Made by a program: the position numbers and the translations under genes. A model generated the notes under the pieces. That model was not told where the DNA came from. It saw nothing but the letters and a program-made list of their open reading frames with translations, and searched no databases. Shown piece by piece: positions 9,006 through 20,766 of a stretch of 64,000 nt of DNA (positions within the stretch are counted from its first letter, which is position 1; each line of letters opens with the position of its first letter). The stretch lies in assembly GCF_002705925.1 (NCBI RefSeq), contig NZ_NKRE01000001.1, positions 2,952,902 to 3,016,901 of the forward strand, written 5' to 3'. Source of the stretch: Mycobacterium ostraviense (GTDB taxonomy: Bacteria; Actinomycetota; Actinomycetes; Mycobacteriales; Mycobacteriaceae).

Positions 9006-9248
9006 ATGAAGGCGAAAGTCGGCGACTACCTCGTGGTCAAGGGCACCACCACCGAACGACATGACCAACATGCCGAGATCACCGAGGTGCGTTCCCAAGA
9101 CGGCTCGCCGCCATACGTGGTGCGTTGGCTGGTGACCGGGCACGAGGCGACGGTGTACCCGGGTTCCGATGCGGTCGTCGTCAGCGCGGCCGAGCACGAG
9201 GAGGCCGCACGACGCGCGGCCGGCCGGGTGGGACGCGCCGCGACATAG
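9006..9248 (+). CDS. DUF1918-family small protein
   Basis: An 80-residue protein of the DUF1918 type (PF08940): 'MKAKVGDYLVVKG', then strands that include 'HAEITEVRSQDGSPPYVVRWL' (region about residues 20-42), 'TGHEATVYPGSDAVVV' and an Ala/Glu-rich helical tail. The start at 9006 is fixed by AAGGAGG seven bases upstream; in-frame ATGs further up lack a site. The domain forms a small SH3-like barrel of unknown role. It is tail-to-tail with the DUF2510 gene on the minus strand. Confidence 0.85.
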   Translation: MKAKVGDYLVVKGTTTERHDQHAEITEVRSQDGSPPYVVRWLVTGHEATVYPGSDAVVVSAAEHEEAARRAAGRVGRAAT

Positions 9249-9321
9249 CCGGCACGCCGCTCGGCGCGGTGGATAACGACGGCCGGGCGGCCTCGCGGAG
9301 GTATCCGGCGAAATGTTCGGC

Positions 9322-10464
9322 TCAGTCTGGCGACCAGTGCGGATCCAGGCTCTTCCAGTGCCCTCGTGGGCAGAACCCTTCCCCGCGTTCGTGCCAATGG
9401 GCATAGCAGTACGGGGCCTCACACCGTCGGCAGAAACCAGCGTCATCGTATAAGCCGGCGCTGTGTATCTTCGCGTACGTGAACGGCTCGGCAAAACCGC
9501 GGGCGATTCGCTCAGCCTGGGCGATCCCGATGTCGTCGCCCAACCCATTGCCCGCCTCGATGCCTTCGAAGATGAGGTGCCAGTTGCCGCCAGCACCGTA
9601 ATGCCGTTCGTAGACCCGGCGATCGTCCTCAGACCAGGTCGCGAAGTCGTGTGGCCGCAGCCCCGGCGGCACCAATTCCACGAAGGCGGCCTGCTTGCCA
9701 CACTGTGCGCACAATATTCGGGCGACCACCCTATCGCCGGCCGACTCGGCCATCCGTGGGTGCGCCGCCGAGTGTTGGCCGGGCGGCGAAGCCGAGGGGG
9801 CAACCGCTGGTGACGGCGGCGAGTAGTGGTCCGTCCAGGTGCTGCCGTCGAAATATCGCCACCGGCCGCTGCCGCCCGGATCGGGATACCATGCCGCCGG
9901 GGCCGACTGCGTCGTCGCGGCATGGGAGGCAACAGATGTCTCCGACGAGGACAACGCGTCCACGTGGTCGGCGGCCTCGCTCAATTCCGTGGCCAGCTCG
10001 CGGCAGCGAGCCGGGGTCAGGTCGCTGTAGGTATCGCTCTTGGCTAGATTCACCCTGATCCAGCGTTCACAGCGGCCGTCCGGATATTGGCGACCGTGAA
10101 TGCGGATATTCGGGTCGGCGACATTTCGGTTGCTGCCGGAGAATTCGCGGCACCACACGCCGGGAGGGCTGTCCGCCCACGGGCCGACCCAATATGCATC
10201 CGATGGCACGTCGACCTGGCCGAGCCTGATCGAACTAGAGTTGTTTTGCCGTGCCATCCATCGCGCCGTACTGAGCAGGTGCTTCCGCGGGTGTGCATGA
10301 GCTGTGCGAACATCTGGGTCTGGCTCCGGCCCAGGGTCGTCGGGGCCGAAGCGGCGCTCCATTCGCTCCAGCCCCGCAATCTGAAGTGCGGTCAACTGAT
10401 CGGCCAGTTCGCGCCAACTGTTGGCATATTCGGGATTCCCGGCCGGTGGGACCTTGCGGCTCAT
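9322..10464 (-). CDS. Unknown protein with a DUF2510 motif and a Cys-rich C-terminus
   Basis: A 380-residue protein I cannot assign to a function. Its N-terminus (about residues 15-38, 'NSWRELADQLTALQIAGLERME' region) closely resembles that of the upstream neighbour. In the middle sits a DUF2510 motif (about residue 190: 'WYPDPGGSGRWRYFDGSTW'), a short Trp-rich module common in actinobacterial envelope-associated proteins. The C-terminal half has Cys pairs in 'CAQCGKQ', 'CRRCEAPYCYAHWHERGEGFC', consistent with one or two zinc-binding knuckles. No signal peptide or membrane helix is seen. The start overlaps the stop of the upstream gene by four bases (ATGA), so they are translationally coupled. 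It is absent from this position in M. tuberculosis. Confidence 0.75.
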   Translation of the reverse strand: MSRKVPPAGNPEYANSWRELADQLTALQIAGLERMERRFGPDDPGPEPDPDVRTAHAHPRKHLLSTARWMARQNNSSSIRLGQVDVPSDAYWVGPWADSPPGVWCREFSGSNRNVADPNIRIHGRQYPDGRCERWIRVNLAKSDTYSDLTPARCRELATELSEAADHVDALSSSETSVASHAATTQSAPAAWYPDPGGSGRWRYFDGSTWTDHYSPPSPAVAPSASPPGQHSAAHPRMAESAGDRVVARILCAQCGKQAAFVELVPPGLRPHDFATWSEDDRRVYERHYGAGGNWHLIFEGIEAGNGLGDDIGIAQAERIARGFAEPFTYAKIHSAGLYDDAGFCRRCEAPYCYAHWHERGEGFCPRGHWKSLDPHWSPD

Positions 10465-11066
10465 GACGGGGGTCCGGCTGCCGACGGTCGAATCGGCGCC
10501 GCGCCGCGCGAAAGCGACTCAACGTGATCGGCAGCCTCGCGCGGCGCGGTAACCACCTCGCGGGCCTGCGCCGCCGCCGCCTCGCCAAAGCAATTGAACC
10601 TGTCACGCCGATCAGTCCGTGAGTTGATGTCACGCTCACAGCGGCCGTCTTCGAACTGACGGCCACTGATGGTGACCGATGCGATGAAGACCCCCGCGTC
10701 CCGGATTTCCCACTGCTTACCGTCGAATTGGCGATACCACAACCCGTTTCGCTCGTAGTGCTGGTTCCACGGGTCTATCCGGGTGGCATCCGGTGGAGCC
10801 GGACACCGCCGGTTGAGCGCATTTACCTTGTCGGCAAGCTCCTTCTCGTGCACCCACCGCTGCGCCATCGACCGCAGCCGCACATCGAGGAGGTGGCGTC
10901 GTTCATCGCCGCCGAAGGCACGACCACCCAGACGCCGCTCAGGAACCAGGAAGGCAGGCGAACTGGCATCGGGAGAACCCTCAAGCCGCTCCAATTCGGC
11001 GACCTGCTCCGGGCTCAACTGGTCGGCCAGTTCACGCCAGTTTTCGGCGTCGTCGGTGTTGGCCAC
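10461..11066 (-). CDS. Unknown protein, N-terminal paralogue of the next gene
   Basis: A 201-residue protein of unknown function. Its start 'NWRELADQLSPEQVAELERLE' parallels 'SWRELADQLTALQIAGLERME' of the downstream gene. Both then carry a conserved core ('W..G..YRQFDGKQWEIRD...' here; 'W...VWCREFSGSNRNVAD' there), followed by 'ISGRQFEDGRCERDI' against 'IHGRQYPDGRCERWI' and an Ala-rich helix ending 'AADHV'. This copy lacks the DUF2510 and Cys-rich parts. The gene order, four-base overlap and similarity show a tandem duplication with later fusion or loss. The 160 bases between it and the gyrA stop hold nothing I recognise. Function unknown. Confidence 0.75.
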   Translation of the reverse strand: MANTDDAENWRELADQLSPEQVAELERLEGSPDASSPAFLVPERRLGGRAFGGDERRHLLDVRLRSMAQRWVHEKELADKVNALNRRCPAPPDATRIDPWNQHYERNGLWYRQFDGKQWEIRDAGVFIASVTISGRQFEDGRCERDINSRTDRRDRFNCFGEAAAAQAREVVTAPREAADHVESLSRGAAPIRPSAAGPPS

Positions 11067-11226
11067 AGGGGAGGTCCTTACTACGGCTAGCGCGAGAATA
11101 CTTCACGCGTCGCCGCGGACGCATCCAGTGATTTCGACCCGACGCCCGGGTTGGAGCCGTGAGTCGTCACGGATTTCCCGCTGATTGCCGTTTCGACGAC
11201 ACGACCTAGCGCGAGGGCTGGGAACT

Positions 11227-14200
11227 CTACTTGCCTGTTCCGTTGCCGTCGTCGGTTTCCCCGACCGCCTCCTCGCCTTCCTCGGCGTTGCGTGCGATCG
11301 CCAATAGGGTGTCGCCCTCGCCCAGGTTCATCAAGCGGACACCCTTGGTCTGACGTCCCGCTTTACGAACCTGTCGCGCCGCGGTGCGGATGACGCCACC
11401 TCCGGAGGTGATCGCGTACAGCTCGCTGTCGTCGTCGGCGATCAACGCTCCGACCAGCCTGCCGCGCCGACGGTCGTACATCACGGTCAGTACCCCTTTG
11501 CCGCCGCGGCCCTGCACCGGATACTCCTCGATCGCGGTCCGTTTGGCGTAACCGCCGGACGTAGCGACCAGCAGATAGGTGCCTTCGCGGACGACGTTCA
11601 GCGATAGCAGCCGGTCGTCGGCGTTGAATCGCATGCCCTGTACCCCGGAGGTGGCCCGGCCCATCGGCCGCAGCGCCTCGTCGGTCGCCGAGAACCGGAT
11701 CGACTGCCCGTTGGCCGAAACCAGCAACAGGTCGTCATCGGCCGAGCACAGCACCGCCCCGACCAGCTCGTCGCCATCGCGCAAGTTGATCGCCACGATG
11801 CCGCCGGAGCGGTTGGAGTCGAAGTCGGTCAGCTTGGACTTTTTGACCAGCCCGTTCTTGGTGGCCAGCACCAGATACGGCGCATCCTCGTAACCGCGGA
11901 TCTGGATGACCTGGGCGATGCGCTCCTCGGGCTGGAAGGCCAACAGGTTGGCGACGTGCTGGCCGCGCGCGATGCGGGAGGCCTCCGGCAACTCGTAGGC
12001 CTTGGCCCGATACACCCGCCCCTGGGTGGTGAAGAACAAGATCCAGTCGTGGGTCGAGCAGACGAAGAAGTGCGCGACGATGTCGTCCTGCTTGAGACCG
12101 GCGCCCTGTACGCCTTTGCCGCCGCGCTTTTGGCTGCGGTACAGGTCGGTCTTGGTGCGTTTGGCATAGCCGGTTTCGGTGATGGTGACGACGACGTCCT
12201 CGCGGGCGATCAGGTCTTCGTCGCTGACGTCGCCGTCGGCGGCGACAATCCGGGTGCGACGGTCGTCGCCGTGCTTGTCGACGATCTCACCGAGTTCGTC
12301 GCGCACGATGCCGCGCTGTCGCTCGGGCTTGGCCAGGATGTCTTCCAAGTCGGCGATCTCGGCCTCGATCTTGGCCAGGTCGTCGACGATGCGCTGACGC
12401 TCCAGCGCCGCCAGGCGCCGCAGCTGCATGTCCAGGATCGCTTGAGCCTGGATCTCGTCGATGTCCAGAAGCTCGGTCAACCCGGCCCGGGCGATGTCGA
12501 CGGTCTCCGACGCCCGGATCAGGGCGATCACTTCGTCCAGCGCGTCGAGCGCTTTGACCAGCCCGCGCAGAATGTGGGCCCGCTCGTTGGCTTTTCGCAG
12601 CCGGTAACGGGTGCGCCGGATGATGACGTCGAGTTGGTGCTCGACGTAGTAGCGGATCATCTGGTCGAGCCGCAGCGTGCGCGGCACCCCATCGACGATG
12701 GACAGCATGTTGGCGCCGAAGCTCGTCTGCAGCTGGGTGTGCTTGTAGAGGTTGTTGAGCACCACCTTGGCCACGGCGTCGCGTTTGAGCTCGACGACGA
12801 TGCGCACCCCGACCCGTTCACTGCCCTGGTCTTCGATGTTGGCGATGCCGGCAAGCTTGCCGTCGCGGACCTGCTCGGCGATCGAGGTGATGAAGTTGTC
12901 GTGGTTGACCTGATACGGCAGCTCGGTGATCACCAAAGAGGTGCGGCCGCGCGAATCTTCTTCCACCTCAACGACTCCGCGCATCCGGATCGAACCGCGA
13001 CCGGTCTTGTAGGCGTCGGCGATGCCCTGGGATCCGACAATGAGCCCGGCGGTGGGGAAGTCCGGGCCCTTGACCCGCTCCATCACCGCGGCCAGCGTCG
13101 TCTCTTCGTCGGCGTCGTAATTGTCCAGCGCCCAGAACACCGCGTCGGCAAGTTCGCGCAGGTTGTGCGGCGGGATATTGGTGGCCATGCCCACCGCGAT
13201 GCCGCCGGAACCGTTGGCCAGCAGGTTGGGGAACCGGCTCGGCAGCACCGTCGGTTCCTGCACCCGGCCGTCGTAGTTGGGGATGAAATCGACTGTCTCC
13301 TCGTCGATTTCACGCAGCATCTCCATAGCCAGCGGGGTCAGCCGGGCCTCGGTGTTGTGGCTGACGAAACCGTTGGTGAGGAAGGCGTGGTCGTCGGTGT
13401 CGACCCGCAGGCTGTACACCGGCTGCACGCCGGCGTCGGTGACGGAGGCGACCCGCGCGTAGTAGAAGCGGCCGTCAGTCAGTTCGGTGGCGATTGCCCG
13501 CACATCGGGATCAGCTATGCGCGAGAGTATCTCCTCGCCACGCGTGCGCCAGCGTTGGATGCGGTCGATGTTGTGGCGGTTCGGCCAATCCTTGTCGACC
13601 CAACGGCTGCCGCAGTGCCTGCGGATGAATCGCGCCAGCCCCGGAACGTGGTCGGTGTCCATGCCGGCGCAGCGCGGCATGGACGACAGGATCCGGACGA
13701 GCTTCTCCTGCTTGGCACCACCGAAGCCGATCTGGCTTGCGAACAGTTCGGCTGGGGCGCGGTTGGTGATGACGACTTTGTGTTCCCCGACGGCGTGCCG
13801 GTAGCGGCGCGAAACAACCCCGAACTCCAGCAGCATCTGCTGCACGTCCTTGGCCAGCCGCTCGCTGCGCGTCGAATAAGAGATCTGGATCGTATTGCGC
13901 GGCAGCGCAGAACACGATCCATCACCCTCAAAGAGTGCCTGTAGAAACACGCGTTTGACTGCGGCGGGGCGGTACCAGAGCCACTCGGGAACCGTCTTGG
14001 CTTCGGACCGTTGCCCGCACAGCGCTCCAAGTCGGGACCTCATCAACTCGGTAACGTTGGCCACGTCGAGTTCATGCAGAAGCGAACCCGAGGCGATCGT
14101 GCGTTGGTACAGGTAGCGCTTTCCACCCACGACTGCGTCGTATGCAGAGACCACCATGTTGAAATAATCGCGGTCCAGGTTGTTGAATCCGGCGCGCTTC

Positions 14201-15000
14201 GCCGACACGAAGCCTTCACTGATGAAGGCACCCAACAACAGTGCTTCCATCACGTCGCGCCAGTCCGCCGGCCCGAACTCCACGGGCGGGGTCCGCTGCA
14301 GCACGACGCAGTCGTCGGGGCGGATCTCCTCGATCAGCTTCCACAACAGCGTCGGCACCCCCCCGACATCGACCAAGCACAGCAATGGATGGTTCGCAGT
14401 GCCGGCGACCTCATAACCCTCGGCGGTGCACACCGTATAGGTCTGATGCTCACCCGAATGAAAGAGGCGATCGGCCGCTACTGGGTTGCCGTGCCGATCC
14501 AGCACCTTCAGCTCGACCGCGTTATCCGAATTGGACCGGGCGCCCGGAACGACATCGCCGATGCGCACCGACTGTCCAAGTGGCAAACGCACCAACGCAT
14601 CTCCGGTCACGCAATAGCGCATCGCCGCCGGTGGATCGTTGCCCGGAGAACCGAAGTTGCCCTGACCGTCGACGAGCGGATAACGCAGCGACCATGGCTG
14701 CGCCATCCGCACCAAGGTGTCGTAGATCGACGCGTCGCCGTGCGGATGGTAGTTGCCCATCGTCTCGGCGACCGACCGTGCCGACTTGGCGTGGCTGCGG
14801 TCCGGACGGAACCCCGAGTCGTACATCGCATACAGCACTCGCCGGTGCACCGGTTTGAGCCCGTCGCGCACTTCCGGCAGGGCACGGCCGACGATGACGC
14901 TCATCGCGTAATCGATGTAGCTGCGCTGCATCTCCTGCTGAATGTCGACCGGCTCGATCCGCTCGGCGGAATCATCGGGCGGCAGCGTCGTGTCTGTCAT
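11227..15000 (-). CDS. gyrA: DNA gyrase subunit A, interrupted by an in-frame intein
   Basis: The precursor is 1257 residues; removing the 420-residue intein leaves 837, against 838 in M. tuberculosis. GyrA carries the DNA-cleaving tyrosine of gyrase, which introduces negative supercoils. The active-site Tyr129 in 'PPAAMRY' is the last residue before the intein. The quinolone-resistance region reads '[16 protein letters not shown]', with Gly88, Asp89, Ala90, Ser91, Asp94 and Thr95; positions 88-91 and 94 are those of susceptible mycobacteria. The C-terminal domain contains GyrA-box-like '[13 protein letters not shown]' and beta-pinwheel repeats ending in an acidic tail. It lies 34 bases downstream of gyrB and is presumably in one operon with it. 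A product can only be active after protein splicing. Confidence 0.98.
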   Translation of the reverse strand: MTDTTLPPDDSAERIEPVDIQQEMQRSYIDYAMSVIVGRALPEVRDGLKPVHRRVLYAMYDSGFRPDRSHAKSARSVAETMGNYHPHGDASIYDTLVRMAQPWSLRYPLVDGQGNFGSPGNDPPAAMRYCVTGDALVRLPLGQSVRIGDVVPGARSNSDNAVELKVLDRHGNPVAADRLFHSGEHQTYTVCTAEGYEVAGTANHPLLCLVDVGGVPTLLWKLIEEIRPDDCVVLQRTPPVEFGPADWRDVMEALLLGAFISEGFVSAKRAGFNNLDRDYFNMVVSAYDAVVGGKRYLYQRTIASGSLLHELDVANVTELMRSRLGALCGQRSEAKTVPEWLWYRPAAVKRVFLQALFEGDGSCSALPRNTIQISYSTRSERLAKDVQQMLLEFGVVSRRYRHAVGEHKVVITNRAPAELFASQIGFGGAKQEKLVRILSSMPRCAGMDTDHVPGLARFIRRHCGSRWVDKDWPNRHNIDRIQRWRTRGEEILSRIADPDVRAIATELTDGRFYYARVASVTDAGVQPVYSLRVDTDDHAFLTNGFVSHNTEARLTPLAMEMLREIDEETVDFIPNYDGRVQEPTVLPSRFPNLLANGSGGIAVGMATNIPPHNLRELADAVFWALDNYDADEETTLAAVMERVKGPDFPTAGLIVGSQGIADAYKTGRGSIRMRGVVEVEEDSRGRTSLVITELPYQVNHDNFITSIAEQVRDGKLAGIANIEDQGSERVGVRIVVELKRDAVAKVVLNNLYKHTQLQTSFGANMLSIVDGVPRTLRLDQMIRYYVEHQLDVIIRRTRYRLRKANERAHILRGLVKALDALDEVIALIRASETVDIARAGLTELLDIDEIQAQAILDMQLRRLAALERQRIVDDLAKIEAEIADLEDILAKPERQRGIVRDELGEIVDKHGDDRRTRIVAADGDVSDEDLIAREDVVVTITETGYAKRTKTDLYRSQKRGGKGVQGAGLKQDDIVAHFFVCSTHDWILFFTTQGRVYRAKAYELPEASRIARGQHVANLLAFQPEERIAQVIQIRGYEDAPYLVLATKNGLVKKSKLTDFDSNRSGGIVAINLRDGDELVGAVLCSADDDLLLVSANGQSIRFSATDEALRPMGRATSGVQGMRFNADDRLLSLNVVREGTYLLVATSGGYAKRTAIEEYPVQGRGGKGVLTVMYDRRRGRLVGALIADDDSELYAITSGGGVIRTAARQVRKAGRQTKGVRLMNLGEGDTLLAIARNAEEGEEAVGETDDGNGTGK
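13354..14613 (-). mobile_element. GyrA intein with LAGLIDADG homing endonuclease domain
   Basis: A 420-residue intein inserted directly after catalytic Tyr129 of GyrA. The splicing blocks are intact: Cys1 in '[11 protein letters not shown]', block B 'GTANHPLL' with Thr72 and His75, and the C-terminal block '[18 protein letters not shown]' ending in penultimate His and final Asn, followed by Thr as +1 nucleophile of the C-extein. Between them lies a DOD endonuclease with two LAGLIDADG-type helices: '[10 protein letters not shown]' (125-134) and '[11 protein letters not shown]' (222-232). The site and length equal those known for the M. leprae GyrA intein (420 residues), and it is close to the 198-residue M. 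xenopi mini-intein in the splicing part. No frame break is present, so both splicing and endonuclease activity could be retained; the latter is inference. Confidence 0.97.
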
Positions 15001-15034
15001 CTATTCCTCGTTTGCAACTCGTGCGCGGGCACGC

Positions 15035-17104
<2,070 letters not shown>

Positions 17105-17318
17105 TCACCGCAGCGGGTCGTGTACCTACTCTACCGTGAGCACCTGTCCGCACCGATTCTCTAGGCGCGTTTCCACCTATCTAACTGCGCCGTGCGCTCG
17201 ATATCTTCTTTGAGGACGCGTCCCGACGTCGGGGATGCGGGTCCGCTTCGTCCTGGTGGATTTGAGACGCGGACGAAACGCAACTCGGGCCCGACGCCTG
17301 ATGGACCCGGATCGCGGT

Positions 17319-17873
17319 CTAGCCGTAAGTGTCGCGCGGACCTCTGCCGGCGATGTGCCGCGGTCCTTTGCGCCACGACGGTGCGGCCGGGCCGGTGATT
17401 TTCAGCGAGGTCACCACGCCGTTGCCGACCGCGGCGGCGATCTTGGCCAGTAGTTGCGTCTGCATGATCCGCAACTGCGTGGCCCATGCGGTCGATTCGG
17501 CGGTCACGCTGAGCACACCGTCGTCCAGCGAGGTGGGAGTCGCATGGTCGGCGATCTGCTGGCCGACGACTGCAGCCCACTGGCCCAGCACGGTGCCCTC
17601 GCCGACACGTCCGGACCAACCGCGCTTCTTCGCCAGTTCGCGGGCTAACTTGCCCAACGGTTGCGGATCGCGAGCGTCGGGTCCCGGACCCGACCAGCTT
17701 CGGCGCTGTCCGGCGACGCGGCGCGACGAAACCGGCTGCACCACCGGCCCGCGGCCGAGATCGCGTCCCCGGGCACGAGCGGCGGCCCGAGCCTCTGCCA
17801 GGGTCCGTCGGACCAAGTCGATACCGTTGTCGGGTTGCGGGGTGGGCTCCTGTCTCGATTGTTCGCCGTTCAC
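17319..17873 (-). CDS. DUF721 (DciA-like) protein, Rv0004 homologue
   Basis: A 184-residue protein with a basic, disordered N-terminal half and a C-terminal DUF721 domain (about residues 75-165: '[36 protein letters not shown]', then '[17 protein letters not shown]'). DUF721 includes DciA, the ancestral loader/operator of the DnaB helicase, and a replication-initiation role has been shown for the mycobacterial protein. The start overlaps the recF stop by four bases (ATGA), so it is coupled to recF in the dnaA-dnaN-recF-DUF721 order. Confidence 0.92.
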   Translation of the reverse strand: MNGEQSRQEPTPQPDNGIDLVRRTLAEARAAARARGRDLGRGPVVQPVSSRRVAGQRRSWSGPGPDARDPQPLGKLARELAKKRGWSGRVGEGTVLGQWAAVVGQQIADHATPTSLDDGVLSVTAESTAWATQLRIMQTQLLAKIAAAVGNGVVTSLKITGPAAPSWRKGPRHIAGRGPRDTYG

Positions 17874-19036
17874 GCTGACACCACCGATACTCGTCCGTCG
17901 TCACCGTCACGCAAATCGATCTGCACCCGCCTCGCATCCCAACCCGCCGGAATGTCTTCCGGCACCGCCGCGGTCACAACAACCTGTTCGGCCGACTCCG
18001 CCGCACTCGCCAGGGCCCTACGGCGCTGGGTATCCAGTTCGGCAAAGACGTCGTCCAACAACAACACCGGGTCGCTACCCTCGACCCGCAACAGTTCATA
18101 GGCGGCCAGCCGTAGCGCCACCGCCATCGACCACGACTCTCCATGGCTGGCAAAACCTTTGGCGGGTTGGTCACCCAACCGCAATTCCAGGTCGTCGCGG
18201 TGCGGACCGACCAGACATACCCCACGTTCCACCTCGGCATCACGACGCGCGGCCAACGCCGCCAACAGCCGGGCCTCGAGGTAGTCCCGATCGGCAGCCC
18301 CGTCAATCTCATGCGATCCGGCGACCACCGACGTCATGCTGGCCCGGTATTCGATGGACGCCGTACGTGACTCCGGCGCCAGCAATTGATACGCCTTTGC
18401 CACCTCCGGGGCCAATTGGCTGACCAAATCCAAACGGGCGGCCATCAATTCGGCGCCGTGCTCGGCCAGTCGGCTGTCCCAGACATCCAGGGTGTCCAGC
18501 ACACCGCGGTCGCCTCGATACCGCGCGCCCGCTACGGATTTCAGCAGCGCGGTACGCTGCCGCAGCACCTTGTCGTAGTCGGCCCGGACCGCGGCCACGG
18601 CGGGGCGCCGTAGTGTCGCCAAATCGTCGAGGTAGCGTCGCCGATCCGCCGGATCTCCGCGGACCAATGCCAAATCCTCGGGAGCGAACAGCACTGCTCG
18701 CAACACCCCGACCACTTCACGGGTGCTGCGCACCGGTGACCGGTTCAGCCGGGCCTTATTGGCCCGTCCCGCGGCGATCTCGAGGTCCACCGCACATTCC
18801 CGACCGTCGTTGACCACGATCGTCGAGATCACCGCACGGTCGGCGCCTGCTCGGATCAGCGGCGCGTCGGTGCCGACCCGATGCGAACCTAAAGTGCTCG
18901 AATACCACAGTGCTTCAACGAGATTCGTCTTGCCGAACCCGTTCGGACCTACGAACACGGTCCGCCCCGGGTGTAATTCGAGATCCGCGTGCGCCCAGGA
19001 GCGGAAATCACGCAAACCCAAATGCCGGACGTACAC
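17870..19036 (-). CDS. recF: DNA replication and repair protein RecF
   Basis: A 388-residue SMC-like ATPase that helps load RecA at single-strand gaps. The N-terminus '[14 protein letters not shown]' is typical. Walker A is '[10 protein letters not shown]' (about residues 30-39), the ABC-type region and Walker B '[11 protein letters not shown]' are near residues 320-330, and a signature-like '[20 protein letters not shown]' lies just before. Length is normal (385 in M. tuberculosis). It is 20 bases downstream of dnaN and shares a four-base overlap with the DUF721 gene. Confidence 0.97.
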   Translation of the reverse strand: MYVRHLGLRDFRSWAHADLELHPGRTVFVGPNGFGKTNLVEALWYSSTLGSHRVGTDAPLIRAGADRAVISTIVVNDGRECAVDLEIAAGRANKARLNRSPVRSTREVVGVLRAVLFAPEDLALVRGDPADRRRYLDDLATLRRPAVAAVRADYDKVLRQRTALLKSVAGARYRGDRGVLDTLDVWDSRLAEHGAELMAARLDLVSQLAPEVAKAYQLLAPESRTASIEYRASMTSVVAGSHEIDGAADRDYLEARLLAALAARRDAEVERGVCLVGPHRDDLELRLGDQPAKGFASHGESWSMAVALRLAAYELLRVEGSDPVLLLDDVFAELDTQRRRALASAAESAEQVVVTAAVPEDIPAGWDARRVQIDLRDGDDGRVSVVSA

Positions 19037-19056
19037 CTACTTCGGCACCACAACGA

Positions 19057-20256
19057 TCAGCCCGGCAACCGAACCGGCATCAGCAGGTAGACGTAGTCCG
19101 TCGGCACCGCCGGGAAGGGACCACTACCGGTCGGCGTGACATCCTCGGCTGATGCGGGACGCAGCAAAGCAGGCTTTCCCGGGGTGGTGAAACCAAACGA
19201 CACCCGCTCGGAATGCAACGACGCCAGACCGTCGGTCAGATATGTCGGGTTGAACGCGATCGTCAACGGTTCACCGGCGAAGTCGACGGCAAGGTCTTCC
19301 TCGGCTCGTCCGACATCGTCGGCGCCGGCGGAAAGCCGCAGCGTCTCTTCGGCGAATTCCATGCGGACCTGCGCGCCGCGATCGGCGACCAGCGCGACCA
19401 GCTTGATCGCTTCGGTCAACTCCGCCACATCAGCGGTGGCGACCGCGGTGTGCTCGACCGGCAGTAGTTGGCGAAATTTCGGAAACTCCGCGTCCAGCAG
19501 CCGGGTCGTGCTGCGCTTGCCGTTACCGCTGATCCCCAACAGCCCGTCCTTGCCGACGCCGGTGCCGGCACCCAATGACAGCCGGACATCAGATCCGTCA
19601 CTGTTGGCTTTGGCGGCCTCGGCCAACGTCTTGGCCGGCACCAGCACCGACGCTTCGACCTCGGGCGACAACACGGTCCACGTCAATTCGCGTACCGCGA
19701 GGCGGAATCTGTCGGTTGCCGCCAAAACCACCGTCTCACCGGAAATCTCGACGCGGATACCGGTCAGCATCGGCAGTGTGTCGTCACGACCGGCCGCGAT
19801 GGCGACCTGACTGATGGCCTCAGCGAACAGATCCGACGGCAACGTGCCGGTGTCATCGGGCAGCGTCGGCAGCGTCGGGTAGTCCTCCACCGCCATGGTC
19901 GGCAGCGAGAACCTGGCGTTTCCGCAGTTCAAGGCGACCCGGTTACCGTCGACGTAGAAATCGACCGGCTTATTGGGCAAGGCGCGAGTGATATCGGACA
20001 ACAGCCGACCTGAAACCAAAACGCTTCCCGGAGAGGATATTTCGGCAGCAACCTGTACTTCGGCGGAAACCTCGTAATCGAATCCGGAAATTGTCAGCCC
20101 GTCGTCTGAGCCCGTCAACAGCACACCTGAGAGCACCGGGACCGCTGGCCTGTTCGGCAGGTTCTTCGCCACCCACGACACCGCCTCGGCGAACGACTCC
20201 TTCACCAAGCGAAACTTCAAGTCGGTGACACCAGTCTGGGTCGTAGCCGCGTCCAT
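19057..20256 (-). CDS. dnaN: DNA polymerase III sliding clamp (beta subunit)
   Basis: A 399-residue clamp that tethers the replicative polymerase to DNA. The beginning '[32 protein letters not shown]' (region 1-32) includes the extra N-terminal residues usual in mycobacteria. Three repeated clamp folds can be followed, with '[12 protein letters not shown]', '[14 protein letters not shown]', '[12 protein letters not shown]', '[12 protein letters not shown]' and the C-terminal '[13 protein letters not shown]' that forms part of the partner-binding pocket. It lies between oriC and recF on the minus strand. Confidence 0.98.
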   Translation of the reverse strand: MDAATTQTGVTDLKFRLVKESFAEAVSWVAKNLPNRPAVPVLSGVLLTGSDDGLTISGFDYEVSAEVQVAAEISSPGSVLVSGRLLSDITRALPNKPVDFYVDGNRVALNCGNARFSLPTMAVEDYPTLPTLPDDTGTLPSDLFAEAISQVAIAAGRDDTLPMLTGIRVEISGETVVLAATDRFRLAVRELTWTVLSPEVEASVLVPAKTLAEAAKANSDGSDVRLSLGAGTGVGKDGLLGISGNGKRSTTRLLDAEFPKFRQLLPVEHTAVATADVAELTEAIKLVALVADRGAQVRMEFAEETLRLSAGADDVGRAEEDLAVDFAGEPLTIAFNPTYLTDGLASLHSERVSFGFTTPGKPALLRPASAEDVTPTGSGPFPAVPTDYVYLLMPVRLPG

Positions 20257-20766
20257 TGCGTCCCTTCACCTAACAGTGAGTTCGATCCCTAGATCCGTGA
20301 GCCAGCTCCCGCCGCCGGCATCGCGATTGCCCGTGACATAGCGCCGCAACGGCAGTCGAACAACAACCGTAGAACGTCTGGCTCCAAGTTGAAAGCTAAT
20401 CGTCAACGCTGACATGTCGGGCTACGCACCCTCGCGAGGGACGCGGTGTGACGGGTGTCCCCAGACCCCTTCTTCTAAGGACAACCCTCGAATAGATTTC
20501 AATAACAGTAATAAGGGGTGTGAGTTTTGGGGATGGCCCGGTGTCGGTGCTGCTAGGCGACGAACCGGGGTGTGGATGACGACCTTGCCGGCTGTGTGGG
20601 CCGTGTGAGCTGCTGGGGATGAATCGTCAGGTGTGCAAAGGAAGACCCAAGTGTGCAATCCAGTTTCGGGTGGCTGTACACACAACTACACACACCGAAT
20701 CGGTGTGGCTGCTGTGACTGGCGTGAGAGAAGTTTTTTGCAGAAAGCGACCGGAAATGGACCGGGT
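20257..20766. other. oriC: Putative replication origin oriC (dnaA-dnaN intergenic region)
   Basis: This 510-base gap holds no gene and is where mycobacterial oriC is known to lie. An A/T-rich stretch (20491-20514, 'aatagatttcaataac' and on) stands out in high-GC surroundings and could be the unwinding element. A near-match DnaA box occurs on the minus strand at 20571-20579 (TCATCCACA, one mismatch from TTATCCACA). The right half is crowded with GTGTG/CACAC motifs (for example 20591-20600, 20631-20636, 20673-20695) that resemble the degenerate DnaA boxes of mycobacteria. A perfect 12-base palindrome CCCTCGCGAGGG lies at 20429-20440. The box assignments are by eye, not scored. Confidence 0.85.

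Noticed and set aside
11956..13944. 662-codon open frame on the plus strand
   Set aside because: It lies wholly antisense to gyrA and its product is a low-complexity Asp/Val/Gly-rich shadow of the high-GC codons; no ribosome site and no domain.
20569..20579. Possible additional DnaA boxes throughout 20590-20720
   Set aside because: Many GTGTG/CACAC motifs are present, but apart from 20571-20579 none is within one mismatch of TTATCCACA by eye, so I did not list them as individual sites.
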